Source of the DNA: HGM04593 sp045646845
Lineage (GTDB): Bacteria; Bacteroidota; Bacteroidia; Bacteroidales; Bacteroidaceae
Reading direction: 5' to 3'
DNA length: 63,134 bases
Assembly (NCBI GenBank): GCA_045646845.1
Contig: JAZRLO010000032.1
Location: 1 to 63,134 of the forward strand
The notes below the pieces were generated by a model that did no database searches, had not been told where the DNA came from, and saw only the letters and a list, made by a program, of their open reading frames with translations. Shown piece by piece: positions 50,775 to 60,281 of the stretch (its first letter is position 1; each line of letters opens with the position of its first letter). A program made the position numbers and the translations under genes.

Positions 50775-51050
50775 ATGAACAATAAGGAATTTATCACAAA
50801 ATTGGCAAAGAGGTGCAATATGTCACCGGCCGAAGTCACGACGAATGTCGAAGGCTTGGTCGCAACTTTGACGGAGGGGCTTAAAGAGAATGACCAGTTC
50901 AATATTTCGGGTTTCGGAGTTATTGAAGTGAAGATGCGCAAGGAGCGTCTGTCGGTCAATCCTAAAACGGGACAACGTTTCCTTGTTCCCCCCAAAGTGG
51001 TTCCGGCGTTCCGTCCGAGCAACAAGTTGAAAGATAAATTTAACGGATAG
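50775..51050 (+). CDS. HU family DNA-binding protein
   Basis: The 91-residue protein has the HU/IHF fold: helix NNKEFITKLAKRCNMSPAEV, LKENDQFNISGFGVIEVKMRKERLSVNPKTG, the beta-arm and the VPAFRPSNKLKDKFNG end. It bends or compacts DNA. It is immediately followed (11 bp) by a second gene whose N-terminus is the same fold fused to a LysM domain, suggesting the two were duplicated and may form a heterodimer (inference). Confidence 0.93.
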   Translation: MNNKEFITKLAKRCNMSPAEVTTNVEGLVATLTEGLKENDQFNISGFGVIEVKMRKERLSVNPKTGQRFLVPPKVVPAFRPSNKLKDKFNG

Positions 51051-51061
51051 GAGAATAGAGT

Positions 51062-52303
51062 ATGGATGCAAAATTGAACCATTCCGATTTGAGCACGCTG
51101 CTTGCCAAGGAACTGAACATCTCCATTGCCAAGTCGGAGCAGTTCACCAAGGCTTTCTTTGACCTTGTTATCGAAGGTCTGGCCGAGGACGGGATTGTAA
51201 AGATAAACGGGCTTGGGACTTTCAAGGTTGCCGATGTTGCAAGCCGTAGCAGTGTTGATGTGAACACTGGTGCAAAAATTGAAATTAAAGGACATAAGAA
51301 ACTGACATTCACCCCTGCCGATTCGTTGAAAGAGGAGGTGAACAGGCCTTTTGCGATGTTTGAACCTGTAGAGGTAGATGAATCTTATCAGGACGATGCT
51401 GAGAATGGCGGAAATGAGGAAGATGAAACTGCGACAATGCCTGCAGAGACCGCGCAGGCAGTTGAGACAGCCGAATTGCAGAGCGAATGCGGTGTGACAG
51501 AAGAGCATGAGGAGTCATGTGCCCGGAATACGGCTCCGGTAGCGGATGAAGTTCAGGGGCAGGATGCTGTTGCGGTGGCGGAGAATGTTGCTGATGATGC
51601 AACTGTAATTGATGCAGCTATGGAGAATGTTCAGGCTGCAGTTGCTGACAATGTTCAGGAGCAGGATGCCGTGCATGCAGACGAGACTACTATCGATGAA
51701 GAGCAGACTCCAATGGAAGATACTCCCAAAGCCGAAACTGCAGAAAATGTTCCGGCCGGTGAAAATATCTCTGTGGAAACATCTGATGATGAGCCGGCAA
51801 AGACAAGAGGCTTCTCATGGCGCAGAAACGCGAACTGGATTACGGTCGTAGTCATGGCTGTTGCAGTACTCCTTATAATATTAAGACGTTCATCCGACGG
51901 GCAGCAACCTGTTGTAGTGGATACTGAAAAGTGTTCGGTTGTAGCCGGTAATGACAGCAAGGTTCAGGAGGTGTCTGCAGCAACAGTACATCCTGTACCG
52001 CAGGATACCGTTCAGTCGGCAGAGCCGGTTGAAGAGGCTCCGTATGTCTTTGAAATGGTTCCGGAACTTGCCGGCAGGAATCTGAAGGCCATAACAATGG
52101 CCGATACATTGCATTATGTAGCTGTCGGTGATTGGACTGTACATAAGGTAGGCAGTGACGAGACACTGGTGAGGATTGCCAAGAAATATTATGGTGACAA
52201 AAAGCTGTGGCCATATCTGGCAATGTATAACAAATTGTGGAATCCCGACGGTCTGAACAGGAACATGACCATCGTGATACCTAAACTGAAACCGCGCAAG
52301 TGA
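51062..52303 (+). CDS. Membrane-spanning HU-domain and LysM-domain fusion protein
   Basis: The 413-residue protein has an HU/IHF domain at residues 1-100 (LLAKELNISIAKSEQFTKAF, VKINGLGTFKVADVASRSSV), an acidic, Ala/Glu-rich disordered linker (about 100-245), a basic stretch RGFSWRRN, one membrane helix (about 258-276, WITVVVMAVAVLLIIL), a second linker, and a C-terminal LysM-like domain (about 357-409; WTVHKVGSDETLVRIAKKYYG, PDGLNRNMTIVIPKLK). The expected topology puts the DNA-binding end in the cytoplasm and LysM in the periplasm, where it could bind peptidoglycan. The conserved tandem with HU supports real DNA binding. The role is not known to me. Confidence 0.88.
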   Translation: MDAKLNHSDLSTLLAKELNISIAKSEQFTKAFFDLVIEGLAEDGIVKINGLGTFKVADVASRSSVDVNTGAKIEIKGHKKLTFTPADSLKEEVNRPFAMFEPVEVDESYQDDAENGGNEEDETATMPAETAQAVETAELQSECGVTEEHEESCARNTAPVADEVQGQDAVAVAENVADDATVIDAAMENVQAAVADNVQEQDAVHADETTIDEEQTPMEDTPKAETAENVPAGENISVETSDDEPAKTRGFSWRRNANWITVVVMAVAVLLIILRRSSDGQQPVVVDTEKCSVVAGNDSKVQEVSAATVHPVPQDTVQSAEPVEEAPYVFEMVPELAGRNLKAITMADTLHYVAVGDWTVHKVGSDETLVRIAKKYYGDKKLWPYLAMYNKLWNPDGLNRNMTIVIPKLKPRK

Positions 52304-52387
52304 GCCACTCTGCGTTAAACAAGTTTAAATGCAACATCGCTTAAATCTCTTTTGTGAAAATTAACACAGCGGTTGACAAATAAACCG

Positions 52388-52395
52388 TAATTTTG
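52388..52395 (+). promoter_or_regulatory. -7 box upstream of the MoxR gene
   Basis: TAATTTTG matches TAnnTTTG, 36 bp before the chosen MoxR start. It overlaps an in-frame upstream start at 52393, which argues against that start. No clear -33 box. Confidence 0.45.
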
Positions 52396-52431
52396 GACAA
52401 AAACAAAACAAACTGTTACAAAAACAATTTT

Positions 52432-53427
52432 ATGGACACAACAATTGATATTCGTGAACTGAATGAGCTTATAGAAAAGCACAGTGGTTTCGTAACCAAT
52501 CTGCAGACTGGCATGAACCAGGTAATAGTAGGACAGAAACATCTGGTGGAGTCATTGCTGATAGGTCTTCTTGCAGATGGACACATTCTTCTTGAGGGTC
52601 TCCCGGGTTTGGCCAAGACTCTTGCGATAAAGACTCTTGCAGAACTTATCGAAGCTGATTTCAGCCGCATACAGTTTACTCCTGATTTGTTGCCGGCCGA
52701 TGTGGTGGGTACAATGGTATATAGTCAGAAGAACGAGGAGTTCAAAGTGAAACGCGGTCCCATCTTCGCGAACTTTGTGCTTGCTGATGAGATTAACCGT
52801 GCGCCGGCTAAAGTGCAGAGCGCATTGCTCGAGGCTATGCAGGAGCGTCAGGTGACAATCGGTAAGGAGACATTCCAGATGCCGCAGCCGTTCCTCGTGC
52901 TTGCGACGCAGAACCCGATAGAGCAGGAGGGTACATACCCGTTGCCCGAGGCACAGGTTGACCGTTTCATGCTGAAGGTTATAATTGGCTATCCTGAACT
53001 CAGCGAAGAAAAGAGAATCATACGCCAGAACATCACAGGCGAAAAGGTGAAGGCACTCCCGGTCCTCACTCCAAAGGAGATTGTAGAGGCCCGCAAGATT
53101 GTACGTATGGTGTATATCGACGAGAAAATTGAACAGTATATCGCAGACATAGTCTTTGCGACACGTTATCCCGAAAAATATAATCTGGGCGAACTTAAAG
53201 GCATGATATCGTTCGGTGCATCGCCGCGTGCTTCAATCAACCTCGCTCTTGCTGCCCGTGCCTATGCGTTCATCAAGCGCAGAGGTTATGTCATCCCCGA
53301 AGATGTGCGCGCTGTTGCACATGACGTGCTCCGTCACCGCATCGGACTTAGCTATGAGGCAGAAGCCTCCAACCTCTCATCCGATGAGATTGTAAGCAAG
53401 ATACTTAACAGTGTAGAAGTGCCCTAA
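52432..53427 (+). CDS. MoxR family AAA+ ATPase
   Basis: A 331-residue AAA+ protein: Walker A EGLPGLAKT, Walker B FVLADEINRAPAKVQSALLEAMQERQV, sensor LATQNPIEQEGTYPLPEAQ, and a C-terminal helical lid. MoxR ATPases act as chaperones for VWA proteins, and the genes downstream encode DUF58 and VWA proteins. The start at 52432 (MDTTIDIRELNE) is preferred. It heads the Bat operon; DUF58 begins 9 bp after its stop. Confidence 0.95.
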   Translation: MDTTIDIRELNELIEKHSGFVTNLQTGMNQVIVGQKHLVESLLIGLLADGHILLEGLPGLAKTLAIKTLAELIEADFSRIQFTPDLLPADVVGTMVYSQKNEEFKVKRGPIFANFVLADEINRAPAKVQSALLEAMQERQVTIGKETFQMPQPFLVLATQNPIEQEGTYPLPEAQVDRFMLKVIIGYPELSEEKRIIRQNITGEKVKALPVLTPKEIVEARKIVRMVYIDEKIEQYIADIVFATRYPEKYNLGELKGMISFGASPRASINLALAARAYAFIKRRGYVIPEDVRAVAHDVLRHRIGLSYEAEASNLSSDEIVSKILNSVEVP

Positions 53428-53436
53428 TCCTTCGTT

Positions 53437-54306
53437 ATGGAGACAAGTGAGCTCATAAAGAAAGTCCGAAAGATAGAGATCAAGACGCGTGGCCTTTCGC
53501 ACAATATCTTTGCGGGACAATACCACTCGGCCTTCAAAGGGCGCGGTATGTCATTCAGCGAAGTGCGTGAATACCAGTACGGTGACGATGTGCGCGATAT
53601 TGACTGGAATGTTACGGCGCGTTTCAACAAACCTTATATAAAGGTTTTTGAGGAGGAACGTGAACTTACTGTCATGCTTATTGTCGATCTTTCCGACAGT
53701 CTCGACTTCGGTACCGTAAGACAGACGAAACGTGAGATGCTTACCGAGATTGCCGCTACAATTGCTTTCGCAGCCATACAGAACAATGACAAGATAGGCG
53801 TTATATTCTTCACGGACAGGATTGAAAAGTTCATACCTCCTAAAAAGGGACGCAAGCATATTCTATATATAATAAGGGAATTGCTTGACTATGAACCTCA
53901 AAGCCGCAAAACTGACATCGGCGTTTCTCTTGAGTTTCTTACGAACGCCCTGAAGAAGAGGTGTACGGCGTTTCTGCTCAGCGATTTTATCGATACAAAT
54001 GACTACAGCAAGGCCATGATGATTGCTAACCGCAAGCACGATCTGGTGGGAATACAGGTCTATGACCGGCGTCTGGTGGAATTGCCGCCTGTAGGCCTGT
54101 TGAGAGTACGCGATGCCGAAAATGATACGGAAATGTATATTGACACCTCGTCGTCAAAAGTGCAGAACGCACAGCGTGAGTGGTGGAGAAGACGTTCCGA
54201 GGAACTTGATGCCATGTGGAAAAAATGCGGAGTCGATTCCGTGTCGGTAAGGACCGATCAGGACTATGTGAAAGCCTTGATGATGCTGTTCGCGCAAAGA
54301 GGTTGA
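53437..54306 (+). CDS. DUF58 (VWA-like) protein of the Bat operon
   Basis: The 289-residue cytoplasmic protein contains GQYHSAFKGRGMSFSEVREYQYGDDVRDIDWNVTAR, the DUF58 signature (about 30-65), and a VWA-type MIDAS DLSDS near residue 88. It has no membrane helix. DUF58 proteins always accompany MoxR ATPases and are thought to link them to the VWA proteins; molecular detail is lacking. Confidence 0.93.
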   Translation: METSELIKKVRKIEIKTRGLSHNIFAGQYHSAFKGRGMSFSEVREYQYGDDVRDIDWNVTARFNKPYIKVFEEERELTVMLIVDLSDSLDFGTVRQTKREMLTEIAATIAFAAIQNNDKIGVIFFTDRIEKFIPPKKGRKHILYIIRELLDYEPQSRKTDIGVSLEFLTNALKKRCTAFLLSDFIDTNDYSKAMMIANRKHDLVGIQVYDRRLVELPPVGLLRVRDAENDTEMYIDTSSSKVQNAQREWWRRRSEELDAMWKKCGVDSVSVRTDQDYVKALMMLFAQRG

Positions 54307-54337
54307 ACGTTATGCCGTAAAGTGATTATTACTATTG

Positions 54338-55414
54338 ATGATGAAAAGAAGATTTTTATATATAGTTGCATTTCTGTCGGTTCTCTCATTTGTTGATGCC
54401 GGAGCACAGAATGCCATTATGAACGCCTCTCTTGATACGATACAGATGCGCATCGGTGAACAGACGAGGATAAGGACTGAACTGAGCGTGGATACCGGTT
54501 TCGGTATTCCGCAGTTCTCTATAGACAATATTCCCGGTAAAATAGAGGTGCTGGAGACTAATAATGAGGTTAAGGCATTGAACCAAGGAAGGCGTCTGCA
54601 ATACATTAATGAGTATCTGATAACTTCTTTTGACAGTACGACTTATATAATACCTCCGTTCAAGGCGAACCTCGCAGACAAGGAGTATCTTTCCAATGAG
54701 TTGGTACTGGCTGTGTATTCAGTTCCTGTGGATACCGCCAATATCCAGAATATCGCACCTCCCAAAAAAGTGTGGGAAAGGGAGCTTACTTGGGAGGAGG
54801 TACGGGATGCCATATATCTAAGTTTTCTGGTAATCTTCTTTGTTGCTCTTCTTGCATGGGTGGTTGTCAGACTTGCAAAGAACAAGCCTGTGATACGTAT
54901 AATCAAGATAAAGCCGCGTTTGCCGTCGCACATCAATGCGATGAAGAAGATTGAGGTGGTAAAGAGTGACAAGTCATGGCGTGTTGACGGTGACAATAAA
55001 AGATACTACACTGAACTCACCGACATTCTTCGCGAGTATCTGTACGAACGTTACGGGGTTAATGCTACCGAGATGACGACCCCTGAGATAGTTGAACACA
55101 TGAACAAAGTGGCGGACAAGGAGAGAATTCAGGAACTGAGAGAAATTCTCGAAGTGGCCGACCTGGTGAAGTTCGCGAAACTCACTCCTGCGATGAACGA
55201 GAATGACCGCAATCTTATGGCTGCCGTAGAGTTCATTGAGAAGACAAAGGATATTGCAGAAGAGACCAGGCCGCAGCCTACGGAGAAGAAGATAATAAGC
55301 AAACGTTCTGTCCGCCAGAAGTGGATTCTGATCATATCCGTAGTGGTCCTTGCTCTGCTGTTGGTCGCAGTTGCAGTTTTCCTCTATTTCGATTTGAGCA
55401 ATCTTTTTGGATAA
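54338..55414 (+). CDS. Bat operon conserved membrane protein (unnamed)
   Basis: The 358-residue protein has a signal peptide (cleavage near AGAQ), a periplasmic beta domain (about 25-150), a membrane helix (about 163-188), a cytoplasmic helical domain (about 190-310; YYTELTDILREYLYERYGVNATEMTTPEI) and a C-terminal helix (about 333-353). It is found between DUF58 and BatA in Bacteroidota, and its cytoplasmic part resembles the C-terminal part of BatD (HWGYMGDKLG...). The ATG at 54341 is an alternative start. No enzymatic motif is seen. Confidence 0.8.
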   Translation: MMKRRFLYIVAFLSVLSFVDAGAQNAIMNASLDTIQMRIGEQTRIRTELSVDTGFGIPQFSIDNIPGKIEVLETNNEVKALNQGRRLQYINEYLITSFDSTTYIIPPFKANLADKEYLSNELVLAVYSVPVDTANIQNIAPPKKVWERELTWEEVRDAIYLSFLVIFFVALLAWVVVRLAKNKPVIRIIKIKPRLPSHINAMKKIEVVKSDKSWRVDGDNKRYYTELTDILREYLYERYGVNATEMTTPEIVEHMNKVADKERIQELREILEVADLVKFAKLTPAMNENDRNLMAAVEFIEKTKDIAEETRPQPTEKKIISKRSVRQKWILIISVVVLALLLVAVAVFLYFDLSNLFG

Positions 55415-55435
55415 GAATAGAAAAGTTAAGGAATT

Positions 55436-56425
55436 ATGTTTTTTACAAGATTGATATATCTGTTGCTTTTTATACCCTTGGCGGCATACCTTGTATGGTA
55501 TTTTGTACAGGGACGTAAGAAGAAACCCTCCATAAAGGTCTCCACGACACTGCCTTTCGGCAAAGAGTGCCGAAGCTACAAGAACTATCTCTTGCATGCG
55601 CCCGTAATATTGCGTGCAATTGCAGTTTCAATGGCGATACTTGTTCTTGCACGTCCGGTTTCTACCGACAGTCAGTCCGAAAAGAATGTCGAGGGCATTG
55701 ACATAATGCTTGCGATGGATATCTCTACCAGTATGTTGGCTATGGACTTGAAACCGAACCGTATTGAGGCCGCAAAGTCCGTGGCTGCCGATTTTGTGAA
55801 CATGCGTACGAATGACAATATCGGTATTACGGTATTTGCCGGAGAGAGCTTTACCCAGTGTCCGTTGACTATCGACCATGCCACTACGCTAAACCTGCTT
55901 AACGGAATAGGTTGTGAACTGGCCTATAACGGCATTATTGATGACGGTACTGCCATAGGTAACGGCCTCGCGAACAGTGTCGCAAGGCTCAAGGACAGCA
56001 AGGCCAAGTCAAAGGTGGTCATTCTCCTGACCGACGGAGTGAACAATATGGGTGAAATAACGCCGTTGGGCGCGGCTGACATTGCCAAGAAGTTCAATGT
56101 GAAGATTTATACCATTGCGGTAGGAACGGATGCACCCACTGCGCCGGTTCCATATGGCGGATACACGATCAATGTTCCGGTAGAAATCGACGAAGCTACG
56201 CTTAAGGAGATAGCGGAGATTACCGGAGGTAACTACTACCGTGCGACCAACAGCGAGAGTCTTGCTGCAATATACAAGGAAATTGATGAACTTGAACGTA
56301 CTAAACTTCATGTCAAGGAGTACAGGAGTTATGAGGAGGAGTTCGAGATATTTGCGTTCATAGCTCTGGCGGCCCTGTTGCTTGAGTTTATATTGCGCAA
56401 TACCATATTAAGGAAGATACCATAA
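55436..56425 (+). CDS. batA: Aerotolerance protein BatA (VWA domain)
   Basis: The 329-residue protein has two N-terminal helices (about 5-22, 55-75), a VWA domain (about 88-285) with an intact MIDAS DISTS and distal Thr/Asp residues (LLTDGVNNMG), and a C-terminal helix (about 303-323). It sits in the inner membrane with the VWA domain probably periplasmic. Bat proteins were linked to oxygen tolerance in Bacteroides fragilis. BatB follows 12 bp downstream. Confidence 0.95.
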   Translation: MFFTRLIYLLLFIPLAAYLVWYFVQGRKKKPSIKVSTTLPFGKECRSYKNYLLHAPVILRAIAVSMAILVLARPVSTDSQSEKNVEGIDIMLAMDISTSMLAMDLKPNRIEAAKSVAADFVNMRTNDNIGITVFAGESFTQCPLTIDHATTLNLLNGIGCELAYNGIIDDGTAIGNGLANSVARLKDSKAKSKVVILLTDGVNNMGEITPLGAADIAKKFNVKIYTIAVGTDAPTAPVPYGGYTINVPVEIDEATLKEIAEITGGNYYRATNSESLAAIYKEIDELERTKLHVKEYRSYEEEFEIFAFIALAALLLEFILRNTILRKIP

Positions 56426-56437
56426 AGATTCAATGAG

Positions 56438-57457
56438 ATGAAATTTGCAAACCCTGAATATCTATATCTGCTTGCTATATTGCCGTTGATGGTTCTCTTC
56501 TATCTTTATTCAAGGAAAAGGAGAAGAAAGAATATTGCCGAGTACGGCGATCCGGAACTTGTCGGACGTTTCATACCCGCGAAAGCCGCAATGCGCTCGT
56601 CGTTTACGTTCTGGGCTATTCTGGTAGCTTCAGCATTAGTTATATTTGCTCTTGCGCGTCCCCGTTACGGTGTGGGAAAGCAGACCATAACAACTAAAGG
56701 GCTGGAGACTGTAATAGCTCTTGACATATCAAATTCAATGCTTGCCGTTGATGACCCCGGCGTGGCGGGCTTCGGCGAGACTACGCGTCTTGACAAGGCC
56801 AAGTCCCTCGTCAGACGTCTGATAAAACAGCTGCAGGGCAACAAGGTGGCTCTGATAGTATTTGCAGGTGATTCATACGTGCAGATGCCTATTTCCGACG
56901 ACAATGTGTCGGCCGAGACTTTCCTCGAAAGTATTACTCCCGACCTGATAGAAAGGCAGGGTACGGATATCGCGGGCGCGCTCGACTTGGCTGTAAAGAG
57001 TTTTACTCCTGACAGCAAAATAGGAAAGGCTGTCTTGCTCATAACAGACGGAGAGAATCACGAGGGAGGTGCCGAAGAGGCGGCTGCCCGTGCTGCGGAA
57101 AAGGGTATCAATGTCTTTGTGCTGGGTATCGGTAACGAGAACGGTGCAAGAATACCGCAGGGCAAGGATTATCTGAGGGACAGTGATGGAAATGTCGTGA
57201 TTACCAAACTTAACGAGGAGATGGCCAAGGGTGTTGCTACTGCCGGTAAGGGTACATATATAAGGGCCGAAAATATGGCGAGTGCCCAGGAAGTACTTGA
57301 GTCGGAATTCGGCAAACTTGCCAAAGAGGAGGTCAAGAAAGATGTATATACACGTTATAACGAGGTCTTTACCGTGATAATGGTGCTGGCGTTGATAATG
57401 CTCTTCTTTGATCTTGTCGCAAAAATGATTATTGACCTTACGGGGCGTAACAAATAA
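56438..57457 (+). CDS. batB: Aerotolerance protein BatB (VWA domain)
   Basis: The 339-residue paralogue of BatA: N-terminal helices (about 8-24, 55-73), VWA domain with MIDAS DISNS (ALDISNSMLAVD) and LLITDGENHEGG, and a C-terminal helix (about 311-330). The spacing and topology match BatA, so the two VWA proteins may form a heteromeric complex (inference). It lies 14 bp before batC. Confidence 0.95.
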   Translation: MKFANPEYLYLLAILPLMVLFYLYSRKRRRKNIAEYGDPELVGRFIPAKAAMRSSFTFWAILVASALVIFALARPRYGVGKQTITTKGLETVIALDISNSMLAVDDPGVAGFGETTRLDKAKSLVRRLIKQLQGNKVALIVFAGDSYVQMPISDDNVSAETFLESITPDLIERQGTDIAGALDLAVKSFTPDSKIGKAVLLITDGENHEGGAEEAAARAAEKGINVFVLGIGNENGARIPQGKDYLRDSDGNVVITKLNEEMAKGVATAGKGTYIRAENMASAQEVLESEFGKLAKEEVKKDVYTRYNEVFTVIMVLALIMLFFDLVAKMIIDLTGRNK

Positions 57458-57471
57458 AAGGATATATCGTT

Positions 57472-58401
57472 ATGGGTGATTCAAAACGTAAATACATAAT
57501 AATGTCGTTGCTGATTGTTCCGGTGGGGTTGGCCTTGTATGCTGCAATCTCCCTGATTATGTACGGCTCTCCTTTGACAAAGAGCTATAATGAACATATC
57601 ATCAGCGGAAACGACATGTACAACGACAGTCTGTTCGACGAGGCTATAGTGCATTACAAACGTGCTTTGGAAATGGATTCAGTGCAGAGTATCGGAAATT
57701 TCAATAATGCTACCAATCTTATGATGAAGGCGTTCACCGACAACAGGTCAAAGGGGAGAGTGGAATCTGATATCATAAATGAATCCGATACATTGTTCAA
57801 GCTCGCTTATGAGAATGAAAAAGAGAAACTGAAAAAGGCAGAAATAATGCATAATTGGGGTGTTCTCAGTCATTTGACCGATTCTTTGGAGAAGGCCGAA
57901 AGTTTTTATAAGGAAGCTTTGCGCAACAATCCGTCCGACGAGGAGACCCGTTACAACTTGGCTGTGGTGCAGTACCTTCTTAAAAAGGATCAGCAGAACC
58001 AGGACGACCAGCAGGATAACGGTGGACAGGGTGGCGGCGGTTCCGACAATCAGGACCAGCAGAATCAGGACCAACAGCAGCAACAGCAGCAGGACCAGGG
58101 CAATCAGGATAATCAAAAGGACGACAAGAAGGATAACGAGGGTGACAATAGTGACAAGAAGGATGATAAGGACGGGAAGAAGAATGACAAGAAGGACGGT
58201 AAGGGCAACGGCGACCAGAACAAAGAGAAGAACTCTGACAAATCGGATGCCCCGGGTGAATTGACCGAGGATGAGAAACGCTCCAAGGAAGATGCTGAAC
58301 GTGTCCTTAATGCTTTGATGCACGATGAAAAGGGTGTCCTCGAAAAGGTCAATAAAGAGAAGCATAAATCCGGAAAGAAGGATTTGAAAAATAATTGGTA
58401 A
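57472..58401 (+). CDS. batC: BatC TPR protein with Gln-rich and Lys/Asp-rich tail
   Basis: The 309-residue protein has an N-terminal membrane helix (about 10-31), TPR repeats (about 45-170; NDMYNDSLFDEAIVHYKRALEMD, ESFYKEALRNNPSDEETRYNLAVVQYLL), then a low-complexity tail: Gln/Asp/Gly-rich (about 172-215) and Lys/Asp-rich (about 215-262), ending in a charged helix. The tail is typical of BatC proteins. The composition is encoded by CAG/GAC/AAG-rich DNA, prone to length variation. Confidence 0.9.
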   Translation: MGDSKRKYIIMSLLIVPVGLALYAAISLIMYGSPLTKSYNEHIISGNDMYNDSLFDEAIVHYKRALEMDSVQSIGNFNNATNLMMKAFTDNRSKGRVESDIINESDTLFKLAYENEKEKLKKAEIMHNWGVLSHLTDSLEKAESFYKEALRNNPSDEETRYNLAVVQYLLKKDQQNQDDQQDNGGQGGGGSDNQDQQNQDQQQQQQQDQGNQDNQKDDKKDNEGDNSDKKDDKDGKKNDKKDGKGNGDQNKEKNSDKSDAPGELTEDEKRSKEDAERVLNALMHDEKGVLEKVNKEKHKSGKKDLKNNW

Positions 58402-58445
58402 TTTGATAAATTGTTGATAATAATATAGTTAAAGCATAGTTATTG

Positions 58446-60281
58446 ATGAAAAAGATTGTTACGACACTATTTCTGTTCATTGTCGCCACAATGGCCGCTT
58501 TTGCCGATGATGTGAAGTTCACGGCAAGCGCGCCCAAGTCTGTGGCTGTTAATCAACAGTTCCGTCTTACATATGTCGTGAATAGCGGTGATGTTTCAGA
58601 ACCTTCGATACCCGATATCGAAGGATTCGAAATTCTTGTAGGTCCCTCAAGTTCAAGACAGACATCCATGCGGAATATAAACGGCAAGGTAACGCATTCT
58701 TCTTCCGTTACTTTCACCTATATTCTCATGGCAACCCGAGAGGGTGAATTCACTTTGCCGGCAGCCACGATTTCTGTTAATGGTAAAAAGATTACATCAA
58801 ATAGCTTGAAAATAAAGGTGTTCCCCGGTGATGATTCATCTTCTTCATCAACCGGACAGCAGAGCAATCAACGTAGTTCAAGTGTGCAGCATAGGGCTTC
58901 TACTGATATTTCCAAGGACGATTTGTTCGTGCTTGCCACGTTGAACAAGATCAATGTGTATGAGCAGGAGGCAGTGCTTCTGACATATAAGGTATATAGT
59001 AGGGTGAACCTGGTAAGTCTCGACACGCCTATGCCCGATTTGAAGGATTTCAATACGCAGGAGGTCTCTCTGCCGCAGAACAGGACATCTGAAGTCGAGA
59101 ATTATAATGGACAATTGTATGAAACGGCTGTCTGGAGACAGTTCGTGCTGTTCCCACAGAAAAGCGGACAGATAGAGATTCCTTCGCTTACGTTCGAGGC
59201 TGTCGTTGCCGTGCAGACACGCCGTTCTATGGACCCCTTTGAGATGATGTTCAGTGGCGGTGCATACGATGTGGAGGTCAAGAGAAAACTGCATACCGGC
59301 AAACTGCTTCTCAATGTCAAGAAACTCCCGGCTGTCAATTCAGAAAACTTCTCCGGCGCGGTAGGAAAGTTCGATATTTCCGCATCGCTGAATAAGGATG
59401 TCTTCAAGACCAATGAGGAGTTCACGCTGAAAGTTACCGTGAAGGGAACCGGCAATATGAAGCTGATGGGCAATCCCAAGATTGACTTTCCGCCGGGTCT
59501 CTATGTGTTCGATCCTGTAATCAATAACGACTTTTCTTTAAGTGGCCGAGGCTTCACGGGAGAAAGGGTCTATGAGTATGTGATAACACCGAAAGTCAGT
59601 GGCGAACAGGTTGTGCCTTCGGCTGAATTTACATACTTCGATACATCAACAGGTGCATATAAGACTGTTAGTACACAGCCTTTTACGATAAATGTGGCTA
59701 AAGGAAAGGATGCTGCTTCGACAGCATCGGGGACATACGTCGCGAAAGAGAAGGGAGAACTCCTTGCAAATGATATAAGGCATATAAAATTGGGCAAGGA
59801 AAGCGATGGTGACAAGGGTGAAGTGTTCGCTTCGCCGTTCTATTTCCTTTTCTATGTATCTGCATTGTTGCTGTTCCTGTTATCCATTATCGTTTATCGC
59901 AAAAGAGTGGCCGACAATGCGAACGTCACTTTGATGCGTACCAAGAAAGCAAGTAAGGTTGCGGTGGCACGTCTGAAGAGCGCGAAGAAACTGATGGATG
60001 CCAATGACTCCAATGGATTCTACGATGAGATATTGAAGGCTCACTGGGGATATATGGGAGATAAACTGGGCATTCCGGTATCACGTTTGACAAAAGAGAC
60101 GGTTTCGTCGGAACTCCTTGAGAGGAAAGTCGATGCCGACATTGTTTCCGAATTGAATGATGTGCTGAATGAGTGTGAGTTCGCACGGTATGCTCCGGGT
60201 GACCCTGCTGCAACTATGGACAAGATTTACAGACAATCCATTGATGTCATAAGCAAGATGGAAAACAGAATAAAGAAATGA
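58446..60281 (+). CDS. batD: Bat operon protein BatD
   Basis: The 611-residue protein has a signal peptide (MKKIVTTLFLFIVATMAAFA), a long periplasmic region with repeated immunoglobulin-like beta modules (about 20-440; NSLKIKVFPGDD, EFTLKVTVKGTGNMKLMG), one membrane helix (about 464-483), and a cytoplasmic helical domain (about 500-611). It is the largest Bat protein and may scaffold BatA/BatB in the periplasm (inference). Its stop overlaps a possible batE start (ATGA at 60278). Confidence 0.93.
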   Translation: MKKIVTTLFLFIVATMAAFADDVKFTASAPKSVAVNQQFRLTYVVNSGDVSEPSIPDIEGFEILVGPSSSRQTSMRNINGKVTHSSSVTFTYILMATREGEFTLPAATISVNGKKITSNSLKIKVFPGDDSSSSSTGQQSNQRSSSVQHRASTDISKDDLFVLATLNKINVYEQEAVLLTYKVYSRVNLVSLDTPMPDLKDFNTQEVSLPQNRTSEVENYNGQLYETAVWRQFVLFPQKSGQIEIPSLTFEAVVAVQTRRSMDPFEMMFSGGAYDVEVKRKLHTGKLLLNVKKLPAVNSENFSGAVGKFDISASLNKDVFKTNEEFTLKVTVKGTGNMKLMGNPKIDFPPGLYVFDPVINNDFSLSGRGFTGERVYEYVITPKVSGEQVVPSAEFTYFDTSTGAYKTVSTQPFTINVAKGKDAASTASGTYVAKEKGELLANDIRHIKLGKESDGDKGEVFASPFYFLFYVSALLLFLLSIIVYRKRVADNANVTLMRTKKASKVAVARLKSAKKLMDANDSNGFYDEILKAHWGYMGDKLGIPVSRLTKETVSSELLERKVDADIVSELNDVLNECEFARYAPGDPAATMDKIYRQSIDVISKMENRIKK

